Shown in pieces: positions 9,265 through 17,653 of a DNA stretch of 64,000 bases. A program made the translations under genes and the position numbers. The stretch lies in the NCBI RefSeq assembly GCF_031348265.1, contig NZ_CP133771.1, positions 5,890,001-5,954,000 on the forward strand, in the 5' to 3' direction. A model generated the notes under the pieces. The model did no database searches. It was given only the letters and a program-made list of their open reading frames with translations, and had not been told where the DNA came from. Numbering within the stretch: the stretch's first letter is position 1; each line of letters starts with the position of its first letter. The DNA is from Streptomyces collinus (GTDB lineage: Bacteria > Actinomycetota > Actinomycetes > Streptomycetales > Streptomycetaceae).

Positions 9265-9516
9265 GTGGTGTCCATGAACACGAACCAGATCGAAGCACTC
9301 ATCGGAATGACCGCCACCTTCGGGATCCTGGTCCTCCTGATCCTCCCGTCCGTGATCGGCCTGGTGCGCGAGCGGCGCATCGACCGTCAGATCCGGGAGG
9401 CCCAGGAGGCCCGGGAAGGCGTACCGGCTCAGAAGTCCTCGTCCAGGTCGACGGTGCCCTCCACCGCCACCTGGTACGCGGAGGGCCGCCGCTCGAAGAA
9501 GTTGGTCAGCTCCTGA
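9265..9516 (+). CDS. Small membrane protein, unknown, antisense within nrdABS
   Basis: Up to 83 residues from GTG 9265 (ATG at 9274 also possible). An AAGGAG lies at 9245-9250. After a short polar start there is one convincing transmembrane helix (GMTATFGILVLLILPSVIGL), then a positively charged amphipathic stretch (RERRIDRQIREAQEAREG). The last ~29 codons overlap the 3' end of nrdB on the other strand and have low-complexity composition, so the tail may be incidental. No family recognised. It reads divergently from nrdS. Confidence 0.5.
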   Translation: MVSMNTNQIEALIGMTATFGILVLLILPSVIGLVRERRIDRQIREAQEAREGVPAQKSSSRSTVPSTATWYAEGRRSKKLVSS

Positions 9517-10436
9517 ACGCCCTGCAGCTCCATGAAGGAGAAGGGGTTCTCGGAGCCGTAGACCGGAGCGAAGCCGAGGCGGGTGAGCCGCTGGTCGGCG
9601 ACGCACTCCAGGTACTGCCGCATCGACTCGGTGTTCATGCCCGGCAGGCCGTCACCGCACAGGTCGCGCGCGAACTGCAGCTCGGCCTCGACGGCCTCCC
9701 GGAGCATGTCCGTCACCTCCTGCTGGAGCCGGTCGTCGAACAGCTCCGGCTCCTCCTTGCGGACGGTGTCGACCACCTCGAAGGCGAAGGACATGTGCAT
9801 CGTCTCGTCGCGGAACACCCAGTTGGTGCCGGTGGCCAGGCCGTGCAGCAGGCCCCGGCTGCGGAACCAGTAGACGTACGCGAAGGCGCCGTAGAAGAAC
9901 AGGCCCTCGATGCACGCGGCGAAGCAGATCAGGTTGAGCAGGAAGCGGCGGCGGTCGGCCTGGGTCTCCAGCCGGTCCAGCTTGTCCACCGAGTCCATCC
10001 ACTTGAAGCAGAACGAGGCCTTCTCGCGGATGGACGGGATGTTCTCCACGGCCGCGAAGGCCGCCGCGCGGTCCTCCGGGTCGGGCAGATAGGTGTCGAG
10101 CAGCGTCAGATAGAACTGGACGTGCACGGCCTCCTCGAAGAGCTGACGGCTCAGGTAGAGCCGCGCCTCTGGGGAGTTGATGTGCTTGTACAGCGTCAGC
10201 ACGAGGTTGTTGGCGACGATCGAGTCGCCCGTGGCGAAGAACGCGACCAGCCGGCCGATCAGGTGCTGCTCCGCCGGTGACAGCTTGGCGAGGTCGGCGA
10301 CGTCCGAGTGGAGGTCGACCTCCTCCACGGTCCAGGTGTTCTTGATGGCGTCCCGGTAGCGCTCGTAGAAGTCCGGGTAGCGCATGGGGCGGAGAGTCAG
10401 TTCGAAGCCGGGGTCGAGAAGGTTCTGGGTGCTCAT
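9429..10436 (-). CDS. nrdB: Class Ia ribonucleotide reductase small (R2) subunit
   Basis: A 335-residue R2 protein that houses the di-iron/tyrosyl radical needed by NrdA to reduce ribonucleoside diphosphates. Iron-ligand helices are visible as QLFEEAVHVQFY and RDETMHMSFAFEVV, with an aromatic-rich helix in LNLICFAACIEGLFFYGAFAY. The C-terminal tail (TVDLDEDF) matches the type that docks on R1. The start at 10436 gives a TAATG overlap with the nrdA stop. Co-transcription with nrdA under the B12 riboswitch is expected. Confidence 0.95.
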   Translation of the reverse strand: MSTQNLLDPGFELTLRPMRYPDFYERYRDAIKNTWTVEEVDLHSDVADLAKLSPAEQHLIGRLVAFFATGDSIVANNLVLTLYKHINSPEARLYLSRQLFEEAVHVQFYLTLLDTYLPDPEDRAAAFAAVENIPSIREKASFCFKWMDSVDKLDRLETQADRRRFLLNLICFAACIEGLFFYGAFAYVYWFRSRGLLHGLATGTNWVFRDETMHMSFAFEVVDTVRKEEPELFDDRLQQEVTDMLREAVEAELQFARDLCGDGLPGMNTESMRQYLECVADQRLTRLGFAPVYGSENPFSFMELQGVQELTNFFERRPSAYQVAVEGTVDLDEDF

Positions 10437-12793
10437 TACTGGCAGGCCTCGCAGGACTCGGGGTTTTCCAGGGAGCAGGCGACCGCTTCGGGATCGGGGG
10501 TGGCCTGCACGGGGACGGTGGCCCGGGCGGCGCGGGCGATGCGGGTCGCCGGGCGCGAGCGCAGGTAGTACGTGGTCTTCAGCCCGGACTTCCAGGCGTA
10601 GGCGTACATCGAGGAGAGCTTGCCGATGGTCGGCGTCTCCAGGAACAGGTTCAGGGACTGGGACTGGTCCAGGAACGGGGTCCTGGCCGCAGCCATGTCG
10701 ATCAGGCCGCGCTGCGGGATCTCCCACGCCGTGCGGTAGAGGGCGCGCACGTCCTCGGGGATCCAGGCGAAGTCCTGCACCGAGCCGCTGGCCTCGCGCA
10801 GGGCCTCCCGGGTGCGGGCGTCCCACACGCCGAGCCGCTTCAGCTCGTCCACCAGGTAGGAGTTGACCTGGAGGAACTCACCCGACAGCGTCTCGCGCTT
10901 GAACAGGTTGGACACCTGCGGCTCGATGCACTCGTACACGCCCGCGATGGAGGCGATCGTGGCCGTCGGGGCGATGGCGAGCAGGAGCGAGTTGCGCATG
11001 CCGGTCGTGGCGACGCGCTCGCGCAGGGCCGCCCAGCGGTCCGGCCAGGTGAGCTCCGCTTCGTAGTGGTCGGGGTGCAGTACACCCCGGGCCGTACGGG
11101 TCTTCTCCCAGGCCGGCAACGGGCCGTTGCGCTCGGCGAGGTCGGCGGAGGCCTCGTACGCGGCGAGCATGATCCGCTCGGCGATCCGGGTGGAGAGGGC
11201 CTTGGCCTCCGGCGAGTCGAAGGGCAGACGCAGCTTGAAGAAGACGTCCTGGAGGCCCATCGCGCCGAGGCCGACCGGACGCCAGCGGGCGTTGGAGCGG
11301 CCCGCCTGCTCGGTCGGGTAGAAGTTGATGTCCACGACCCGGTCGAGGAAGGTCACGGCCGTGCGGACGGTCTCGTCCAGCCGCTCCCAGTCGAGATCAC
11401 CGGTCGATGAGTCGACAAAGGAACCCAGGTTGACCGAGCCCAGGTTGCAGACGGCGGTCTCCCCGTCGCTGGTGACCTCCAGGATCTCCGTGCAGAGGTT
11501 GGAGGAGTGGACGACGTGGCCCCGCTCAGCCGTCTGGTTGGCGGTGCGGTTGGCGGCGTCCTTGAAGGTCATCCAGCCGTTGCCGGTCTGCGCGAGGGTG
11601 CGCATCATGCGGCCGTACAGCTCACGGGCGGGCAGGGTCTTCCGCGCGAGGCCCTTCGCCTCGGCCGCCCGGTACGCGGCGTCGAACTCCTCGCCCCACA
11701 GGTCGACCAGCTCGGGCACGTCCGAGGGGGAGAACAGCGACCACTGCGCGTCGGCGTTCACGCGCCGCATGAACTCGTCCGGCACCCAGTGCGCCAGGTT
11801 CAGGTTGTGCGTGCGGCGGGCGTCCTCGCCGGTGTTGTCGCGCAGCTCCAGGAACTCCTCGATGTCGGAGTGCCAGGTCTCCAGGTACACCGCGGCGGCG
11901 CCCTTGCGCCGGCCGCCCTGGTTCACGGCGGCGACCGAGGCGTCGAGGGTCTTCAGGAACGGGACGATGCCGTTGGAGTGGCCGTTGGTGCCGCGGATCA
12001 GGGAACCGCGGGCGCGGATGCGGGAGTACGCGAGTCCGATGCCGCCGGCGTGCTTCGACAGCCGGGCCACCTGGTGGTACCGGTCGTAGATGGAGTCCAG
12101 CTCGTCCTTGGGGGAGTCGAGGAGGTAGCAGGACGACATCTGCGGGTGCCGGGTGCCCGAGTTGAAGAGGGTGGGGGAGGAGGGGAGGTAGTCGAGGCGG
12201 CTCATGAGCCCGTAGAGCGCGGCGACTTCGTCGACGGAGCGGCGGGTGTCGTCCTCGGCGAGACCGGCGGCGACCCGCAGCATGAAGTGCTGGGGCGTCT
12301 CGACGACCTTGCGGGTGATCGGGTGCCGGAGCAGATAGCGGCTGTGCAGGGTGCGCAGGCCGAAGTAGCCGAAGCGGTCATCGGCGCCGGTGTCGACCAG
12401 GGCGTCGAGCCGGGCCGCGTGCAGCCGGACGAACTCGGCGGTGCGGTCGGCGATGAGGCCCTCGCGGTGGCCCACCGCCACGGACTCGGTGAAGGACGTG
12501 ACGCCCTGCGAGGCGGCCTCCTCGCGGATGCCGATGGTCAGCAGCCGGGCGGCCAGCCTGGAGTAGGCGGGGTCCTCGGAGATCAGACCGGCCGCGGCCT
12601 CCGTCGCCAGCTCCCGCAACTCGCCCTCGTCCGCCTGCGCGGACCGGCCGCGCAGCGCCGCGGCGGCGACCCGGCCGGGCTCGGCGTCGGGGAGGTCGGC
12701 GGTCAGCTCGGTCAGGGTCCGCAACAGCGCGGCGCCTGGGGCGTCGTGCTCTTCTTCGCTGGCTGAGACCGGTTCGGCTGGCGCGATGGTCAC
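10436..12793 (-). CDS. nrdA: Class Ia ribonucleotide reductase large (R1) subunit
   Basis: A 785-residue catalytic subunit. Seen: substrate-site cysteine in SSCYLLDSP, the active-site loop SSNLCTEI with the thiyl-radical cysteine, the partner cysteine in ETAVCNLGSVNLGSF, and the C-terminal shuttle pair ESCEACQ. The start chosen is GTG 12793, with GAGGGAGAG at a 7-base spacing; the open frame extends further upstream but through the riboswitch. The N terminus (about 90 residues) is Ala/Glu-rich and shows no obvious ATP-cone signature. S. coelicolor also has a B12-dependent class II enzyme, which explains why B12 represses this one. Confidence 0.95.
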   Translation of the reverse strand: MTIAPAEPVSASEEEHDAPGAALLRTLTELTADLPDAEPGRVAAAALRGRSAQADEGELRELATEAAAGLISEDPAYSRLAARLLTIGIREEAASQGVTSFTESVAVGHREGLIADRTAEFVRLHAARLDALVDTGADDRFGYFGLRTLHSRYLLRHPITRKVVETPQHFMLRVAAGLAEDDTRRSVDEVAALYGLMSRLDYLPSSPTLFNSGTRHPQMSSCYLLDSPKDELDSIYDRYHQVARLSKHAGGIGLAYSRIRARGSLIRGTNGHSNGIVPFLKTLDASVAAVNQGGRRKGAAAVYLETWHSDIEEFLELRDNTGEDARRTHNLNLAHWVPDEFMRRVNADAQWSLFSPSDVPELVDLWGEEFDAAYRAAEAKGLARKTLPARELYGRMMRTLAQTGNGWMTFKDAANRTANQTAERGHVVHSSNLCTEILEVTSDGETAVCNLGSVNLGSFVDSSTGDLDWERLDETVRTAVTFLDRVVDINFYPTEQAGRSNARWRPVGLGAMGLQDVFFKLRLPFDSPEAKALSTRIAERIMLAAYEASADLAERNGPLPAWEKTRTARGVLHPDHYEAELTWPDRWAALRERVATTGMRNSLLLAIAPTATIASIAGVYECIEPQVSNLFKRETLSGEFLQVNSYLVDELKRLGVWDARTREALREASGSVQDFAWIPEDVRALYRTAWEIPQRGLIDMAAARTPFLDQSQSLNLFLETPTIGKLSSMYAYAWKSGLKTTYYLRSRPATRIARAARATVPVQATPDPEAVACSLENPESCEACQ

Positions 12794-12924
12794 GTGGGGC
12801 TCTCCCTCGCTCGGCACGGGGGCCTCGTCGAGGGCAGGGGGCAGCACACGAGCGCACGCGGCGTCGCGTCCACCGGCCCATTCCACGAGGCCCGGACGTC
12901 GGGGCACCACGGCCGGGTGGCCGG

Positions 12925-13055
12925 GTGCGCTGTCGGCAGGTCCTCGGACTGACGCCCATGCGCACATATGGGCATGGGTACACCGTTGCGGGACAGTTCC
13001 GGATTCGCACCGGATTCCCCTGCGGCGGCAGCGAGCATGAGCATACATCTTGTGT
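12925..13055 (-). promoter_or_regulatory. Cobalamin (B12) riboswitch in the nrdA leader
   Basis: On the minus strand the leader contains the hallmark B12 core: GGAATCCGGTGCGAATCC followed by GGAACTGTCCCGCAACGG, and then the B12 box GTCAGTCCGAGGACCTGCC (bases 12935-12953). Between them a stem forms from CCCATG/CATGGG. This is the arrangement known for the S. coelicolor nrdABS operon, where adenosylcobalamin lowers transcription. About 130 bp separate the B12 box from the nrdA start and should hold the expression platform; I could not fix a single terminator there. Confidence 0.93.
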
Positions 13056-13119
13056 CGGGTCCCGATGACACCCCCAGATGTTGTGTCGCGGTGGTGTCGG
13101 AGCGTCAGCTCTACGTGAC

Positions 13120-13156
13120 AGCGGGCCGCCGTGACGCTCGGTCACGGCGGCCCGCT
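13120..13156 (-). terminator. Terminator after the symporter gene
   Basis: A 15-16-bp perfect stem, GCGGGCCGCCGTGAC / GTCACGGCGGCCCGC, with a 5-base loop. It lies 35 bp beyond the symporter stop and before the nrdA leader, so it separates the two minus-strand operons. There is no U-tract, as is common in Streptomyces. Confidence 0.8.
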
Positions 13157-13190
13157 GCGGGGGTGTTCGTGATGGGCCGGGGCCCTGGAA

Positions 13191-14819
13191 TCAGTGCGCG
13201 GAACCAGCAGTCGCCGGCGGGAGTTCCACCTGGACCCCGGGGTCGCCCGCGTCCGCCGTGTAGTCCTCCGGCTTGGTCTCGTCGATGCCGTCGGGGGCCT
13301 TCAGGGCCTTCAGGACGAAGGTCAGGACCACCGTCACCACCACGTTCAGGACGAACGCCGTGAGGCCGATGTAGCCGATCTCCCCGATGCCCGGGATCTC
13401 CTTCGCGGAGCCGCCGAAGTGCTTCTGGGTCGGGGAGGCCACGCCGTACGCGGCGACCGTGCCGTAGACCATGCCGACCGCCCAGCCCGCGAGCAGGGCC
13501 CAGCGGTGGAACCAGCGGGTGAACAGGCCGCCGACCAGGGCCGGGAAGGTCTGCAGGATCCAGATGCCGCCCAGCAGCTGGAAGTTGATGGCGACCGTCT
13601 TGTCCATGGTGAGGACGAAGGCCAGGGCGCCGACCTTCACCAGCAGCGACACCAGCTTGGAGACCTTGGTCTCCTGCGCGGGAGTCGCGTCCGGCTTGAT
13701 GAAGTCCTTGTAGATGTTGCGGGTGAAGAGGTTCGCGGCCGCGATGGACATGATGGCCGCGGGCACCAGCGCGCCGATGCCGATCGCCGCGAACGCAACG
13801 CCCGCGAACCAGTCCGGGAACATCGTCTCGAACAGCTGCGGGATCGCCAGCTGCCCGTTCTGCACCTTGATGCCGGCCGCGATCGCCATGAACCCGAGCA
13901 GCGCCAGCAGACCCAGCATCAGCGAGTACAGCGGCAGGATCGTGGTGTTGCGGCGGATCACCTCACGGCTCTTCGAGGACAGCGTCGCCGTGATCGAGTG
14001 CGGGTACATGAAGAGCGCCAGGGCGGAGCCCAACGCCAGCGTGGCGTACGTCCACTGGCCCGGCTCGGCCGGTGTCAGCGCACCGCGCGGCGCGCCCGTC
14101 GCCGGGTTGGTCTGGCTGTACGCCTCACTGGCCTTGGCGAAGATGTCGTCGAAGCCGCCCAGCTTGATCGGGATGTAGATGATCGCCACCGCGATGACGA
14201 TGTAGATCAGCGTGTCCTTCACGAACGCGATGAGGGCGGGGGCCCGCAGACCCGACGAGTACGTGTACGCGGCCAGCACGCCGAACGCGATCAGCAGCGG
14301 CAGGTCCTTGATGAACCAGTTGGTGTTCTCGCCGCCGCCGACGCCCATCACGTCCAGCACGGCCTGGATGCCCACCAGTTGGAGCGCGATGTACGGCATG
14401 GTCGCGAGGATGCCGGTGAGGGCCACGGCCAGCGACAGACCCTTGGAGCCGAAGCGGCCGCGCACGAAGTCGGAGGTCGTGACGTAGCCGTGCTTGTGGG
14501 ACACCGACCACAGGCGGGGGAGGAAGGTGAAGATCAGCGGGTACACCAGGATCGTGTACGGCACCGCGAAGAAGCCCGCCGCGCCCGCCGCGTAGATCGC
14601 CGCCGGCACGGCGACGAAGGTGTACGCCGTGTACAGGTCACCGCCGAGCAGGAACCAGGTGACCCAGGTGCCGAACGAGCGGCCGCCCAGGCCCCATTCG
14701 TCCAGGCTCTGCTCGTTCTCGGCCTTGCGCCAGCGCGCGGCCAGGAAACCCATGACCGTCACGGCCAGGAAGAAGAAGATGAAGACGCCGAGCGCGACGC
14801 CGTTCACGCCGTCCTTCAC
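13191..14819 (-). CDS. Sodium:solute symporter (monocarboxylate-permease-like)
   Basis: A 542-residue SSS-family membrane protein with about 13 hydrophobic helices. Landmark regions are EWGLGGRSFGTWVTWFLLGG near residue 40, FGSKGLSLAVALTGI, and MSIAAANLFTRNIYKDFI in the second half, typical of MctP/PutP-like symporters. A polar C-terminal tail extends into the cytoplasm. Substrate is unproven; MctP-type monocarboxylates are the best guess. It starts at a GTG that overlaps the DUF3311 stop (GTGA), a pairing often seen for this subgroup. Confidence 0.85.
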   Translation of the reverse strand: MKDGVNGVALGVFIFFFLAVTVMGFLAARWRKAENEQSLDEWGLGGRSFGTWVTWFLLGGDLYTAYTFVAVPAAIYAAGAAGFFAVPYTILVYPLIFTFLPRLWSVSHKHGYVTTSDFVRGRFGSKGLSLAVALTGILATMPYIALQLVGIQAVLDVMGVGGGENTNWFIKDLPLLIAFGVLAAYTYSSGLRAPALIAFVKDTLIYIVIAVAIIYIPIKLGGFDDIFAKASEAYSQTNPATGAPRGALTPAEPGQWTYATLALGSALALFMYPHSITATLSSKSREVIRRNTTILPLYSLMLGLLALLGFMAIAAGIKVQNGQLAIPQLFETMFPDWFAGVAFAAIGIGALVPAAIMSIAAANLFTRNIYKDFIKPDATPAQETKVSKLVSLLVKVGALAFVLTMDKTVAINFQLLGGIWILQTFPALVGGLFTRWFHRWALLAGWAVGMVYGTVAAYGVASPTQKHFGGSAKEIPGIGEIGYIGLTAFVLNVVVTVVLTFVLKALKAPDGIDETKPEDYTADAGDPGVQVELPPATAGSAH

Positions 14820-15082
14820 TGCGACGCACCGCCCTTCGCGGCCGAGCGGGCGCGCTGGTCACGCTGCCAGAGCTTGTAGGCGATCATCGTCAGGACGGTG
14901 GAGATGAGCACCCACGCCATCTGGTACCAGTAGAAGAACGGGATCCCGATGAAGGCCGGGTCGGTCTTGGCGTACGACCCGACCCACAGCATGGCCACGA
15001 ACGGCGCTATGAGGCAGATGGCGATGACGACGCGCATGGGCGTCACCACCGGCCCTCTGCTGACTTCCGGTGCTTGCGACAT
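14816..15082 (-). CDS. DUF3311 small membrane protein, symporter partner
   Basis: An 88-residue protein with two transmembrane helices (RVVIAICLIAPFVAMLWVGS and FFYWYQMAWVLISTVLTMIA), separated by a short loop. This is the DUF3311 pattern. These proteins are nearly always encoded directly before an SSS symporter, as here with a 4-base overlap, so it is probably an accessory subunit (inference). A basic tail (KLWQRDQRARSAAK) should face the cytoplasm. Confidence 0.85.
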   Translation of the reverse strand: MSQAPEVSRGPVVTPMRVVIAICLIAPFVAMLWVGSYAKTDPAFIGIPFFYWYQMAWVLISTVLTMIAYKLWQRDQRARSAAKGGASQ

Positions 15083-15225
15083 CAGGCGGCTCCGTCCCCT
15101 TGGTGATCACCTGTAGTGCGCAGGCAATCTAGGTCAGGGTGCGGCGACAGCGGAACCCCTCGTCCGCAATGCGGTACCCAACCGAAACCGGGCCTCAGCA
15201 GCGCCGGAAGCGCCGCGGGGCGTCG

Positions 15226-15990
15226 CTAGTCGGCAGGCCGCTTCAGCCGTGCCACGAACTTGTAGCGGTCCCCCCGGTAGACCGACCGCACCCACTCCAC
15301 CGGCTGACCGTCCCGGTCCAGCGAGTGGCGGGAGAGCATCAGCATCGGCAGGCCGACGTCCGTGCCGAGCAGGCCGGCCTCGCGCGGGGTGGCCAGGGAC
15401 GTCTCGATGGTCTCCTCGGCCTCCGCGAGGTGGACGTCGTAGACCTCGGCCAACGCCGTGTAGAGGGACGTGTACTTCACCAGCGAGCGCCGCAGCGCCG
15501 GGAAGCGCTTCGCGCTCAGGTGGGTGGTCTCTATGGCCATCGGCTCGCCGTTGGCCATGCGCAGCCGCTCGATGCGCAGCACGCGCCCGCCGGGCGTGAT
15601 GTCGAGCAGCCCGGCCAGGCGGTCGTCGGCCGTGATGTAGCCGATGTCCAGCAGCTGCGAGGTGGGTTCGAGGCCCTGGGCGCGCATGTCCTCGGTGTAC
15701 GAGGTCAGTTGCAGCGCCTGCGAGACCTTGGGCTTGGCGACGAACGTGCCCTTGCCCTGGATGCGTTCCAGCCGGCCCTCGACGACCAGTTCCTGCAGCG
15801 CCTGGCGCACGGTGGTGCGCGAGGTGTCGAACTCCGCCGCCAGGGTGCGCTCGGGCGGGACCGGCGTGCCCGGCGCCTGCGTCTCCGTCATGTCGAGCAG
15901 GTGCTTCTTCAGGCGGTAGTACTTGGGCACGCGTGCGGTACGGACGGGCACCCCGTTCTCGTTCTCCGCACTGCTGACGTCGGTGCTCAT
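15226..15990 (-). CDS. dasR: GntR/HutC-family global regulator DasR
   Basis: A 254-residue regulator whose DNA binding is relieved by glucosamine-6-phosphate. N-terminal winged helix (RTLAAEFDTSRTTVRQALQE, wing RLERIQGKGTFVAKP) and C-terminal UTRA effector domain. Near-identical to S. coelicolor DasR, which controls chitin/GlcNAc uptake, development and antibiotic production. The start was set at ATG 15990 (MSTDVSSAEN), matching the known length; the frame is open 13 codons upstream. Divergent from dasA, with dre sites in the shared gap indicating autoregulation. Confidence 0.97.
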   Translation of the reverse strand: MSTDVSSAENENGVPVRTARVPKYYRLKKHLLDMTETQAPGTPVPPERTLAAEFDTSRTTVRQALQELVVEGRLERIQGKGTFVAKPKVSQALQLTSYTEDMRAQGLEPTSQLLDIGYITADDRLAGLLDITPGGRVLRIERLRMANGEPMAIETTHLSAKRFPALRRSLVKYTSLYTALAEVYDVHLAEAEETIETSLATPREAGLLGTDVGLPMLMLSRHSLDRDGQPVEWVRSVYRGDRYKFVARLKRPAD

Positions 15991-16050
15991 GCTCCGCCTT
16001 CCCGGCTCGGTCTGCCGACACGATCCCACTTGTATACCGTCGGCGCCTCT

Positions 16051-16066
16051 TTTGGTCTAGTCCACC
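16051..16066. promoter_or_regulatory. DasR operator (dre) near dasR
   Basis: TTTGGTCTAGTCCACC, close to the dre consensus ACTGGTCTAGACCACT. It lies 61 bp upstream of the dasR start, fitting autoregulation. A further half-site, GTGGTCTACC, follows at about 16074. Confidence 0.8.
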
Positions 16067-16182
16067 ATTCCCTGTGGTCTACCCGCAGTATGCCGTGCCC
16101 GCCGGGGTTTTCGCTGGCTTCTTACTTAAAGGTTCCTGCATATGTAGGTCGCATAACGGCTGGTCAGGGCTGTAACGCGACC

Positions 16183-16240
16183 CTTGACAGGCCTTCTGGT
16201 CTGGTCCAAGCTCCCCGTACTGGTCTACACCATTGGTCCA
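16183..16240 (+). promoter_or_regulatory. dasA promoter region with two dre sites
   Basis: A TTGACA -35 candidate (16184-16189) is followed by two DasR sites: CTGGTCTGGTCCAA (16196-16209) and ACTGGTCTACACCATT (16219-16234), with an extra half-site TTGGTCCA directly after. The sites cover where the -10 and the transcription start would be, as expected for direct repression. The -10 itself is not clear (weak CAAGCT at 17-bp spacing). Confidence 0.8.
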
Positions 16241-16302
16241 GGCCCGGCCCCCCGTTCACTGCGAGGAGCCAGGGGGGTTGTGGGATCCCTGAGGAGGGTG
16301 GC

Positions 16303-17583
16303 GTGAAGCGCAAGCTGATATCCGCGATCGGTATCGCGGGCATGATGGTCTCCATCGCGGCGTGCGGGGGCGAGGGTGACGGGGGTTCCGACAAGGGCGC
16401 GGACGCCAAGGAGCTGACCGTCTGGCTCACCGTCGACGCGCAGAACAACTGGCCGGAGCTGGTGAAGGCCGCCGACGCCGCGGTGAAGAAGAAGCACCCC
16501 GGCGTCAAGATCAACCACGAGTACTACGGCTGGCCCGACAAGAACGCCAAGCTCGACGCCGTCCTCGCCACGGACAAGGCCCCCGACGTGGTCGAGATGG
16601 GCAACACCGAGATGCTCGGCTACATGGTCAAGGGCGCCTTCGCCCCCCTCGACCAGGCCAAGTTCGACAACGCCGACGCCTGGCTGGACGGCCTCAAGGC
16701 CTCGGTCACCTACGAGGACAAGACCTACGGCGTCCCGTACTACGCCGGCGGCCGCGTCGCCAACTGGCGCAAGGACGTCGCGGCGTCGGTCGGGGTGAAG
16801 TCGGCACCTAAGACGTACAAGGGGCTGACCGCCGCCCTGGACAAGATCCAGAAGAAGCAGGGCGACAAGTTCAGCGCCTGGTACCAGCCCACCCGCGACT
16901 GGTACGCGGCCATGTCCTTCGTCTACGACGCCGGCGGCGCCATCGCCACCGAGTCGGGCGGCCAGTGGAAGGCCTCCCTCTCCTCCCCCGAGTCCCTCAA
17001 GGGCCTGAAGGAGTTCAAGAACGTCGTCGACTCGTACATGCACGGCGACAAGACCAAGGACGAGTCCGACCGCTACATCGTCTACGGCCAGGGCAAGTCC
17101 TCCATGATCTTCGCCGCCGCCTGGGAGGGCGCCACCGCCGAGGACCCGAAGAACGACAAGACCGGCAAGCTCAAGGGCAACCTCGAGAACTTCGTGATGC
17201 CCGGCCCGTCCGGCAAGAACATGCCCGTCTTCCTGGGCGGCTCCGACCTCGCCGTGCCGGTGAAGTCCGACGCCCAGGCACTGGCCGCCGAGTGGATCAA
17301 CGCGTTCGCAGGCTCCTCCGGCCAGAAGGGGCTGATGGCCAAGGGCAACCTGCCCAACAACAAGACGGACCTCGCCACGCTCAAGAACGACCCGAAGACG
17401 GCCGTCCCCGCCACCGCGGCCGAGTCCAACTGGTTCGTCCCGATGGCCCCCGGCTGGGGCCAGGTCGAGAAGGCGCAGATCCTGCAGACCATGTTGCAGA
17501 GCATCGGCACCGGCAAGAAGTCCGTCGCGGCCGCCGCCAAGGAGGCGGACGCCGCGATCGACAAGGTCATCAACACCAAGTGA
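16303..17583 (+). CDS. dasA: N,N'-diacetylchitobiose-binding lipoprotein DasA
   Basis: A 426-residue extracellular solute-binding lipoprotein of the CUT1 sugar ABC family. The signal peptide ends in a lipobox (SIAACGG; lipidated cysteine about residue 22). The mature protein has the SBP_bac_1 pattern (ELTVWLTVDAQNNWPELVKA). The S. coelicolor orthologue binds chitobiose. The start is GTG 16303 behind GAGGAGGG; the open frame further upstream is through the regulatory region and should be ignored. Lys/Asp-rich surface and heavy codon bias suggest high expression. Confidence 0.95.
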   Translation: MKRKLISAIGIAGMMVSIAACGGEGDGGSDKGADAKELTVWLTVDAQNNWPELVKAADAAVKKKHPGVKINHEYYGWPDKNAKLDAVLATDKAPDVVEMGNTEMLGYMVKGAFAPLDQAKFDNADAWLDGLKASVTYEDKTYGVPYYAGGRVANWRKDVAASVGVKSAPKTYKGLTAALDKIQKKQGDKFSAWYQPTRDWYAAMSFVYDAGGAIATESGGQWKASLSSPESLKGLKEFKNVVDSYMHGDKTKDESDRYIVYGQGKSSMIFAAAWEGATAEDPKNDKTGKLKGNLENFVMPGPSGKNMPVFLGGSDLAVPVKSDAQALAAEWINAFAGSSGQKGLMAKGNLPNNKTDLATLKNDPKTAVPATAAESNWFVPMAPGWGQVEKAQILQTMLQSIGTGKKSVAAAAKEADAAIDKVINTK

Positions 17584-17590
17584 CCTTCGG

Positions 17591-17616
17591 GCGGGGTCCC
17601 ACCGGTGGGACCCCGC
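17591..17616 (+). terminator. Palindromic hairpin between dasA and dasB
   Basis: A perfect 26-bp palindrome (halves GCGGGGTCCCACC and GGTGGGACCCCGC), 8 bp after the dasA stop and 38 bp before dasB. It is probably a partial terminator or 3'-end stabiliser that keeps dasA mRNA above dasBC, which is typical when a binding protein leads an ABC operon. Confidence 0.75.
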
Positions 17617-17653
17617 CGCCGTCAAGACCTGAGGGACCGCCGAGGAGCGCGCG

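Noticed and set aside
12794..13048. N-terminal extension of NrdA
   Set aside because: The frame runs through the cobalamin riboswitch; GTG 12793 has the Shine-Dalgarno and the expected protein length.
15139..16302. Long N-terminal extension of DasA
   Set aside because: It covers dasR antisense and the dre-containing promoter; the true start with signal peptide and lipobox is GTG 16303.
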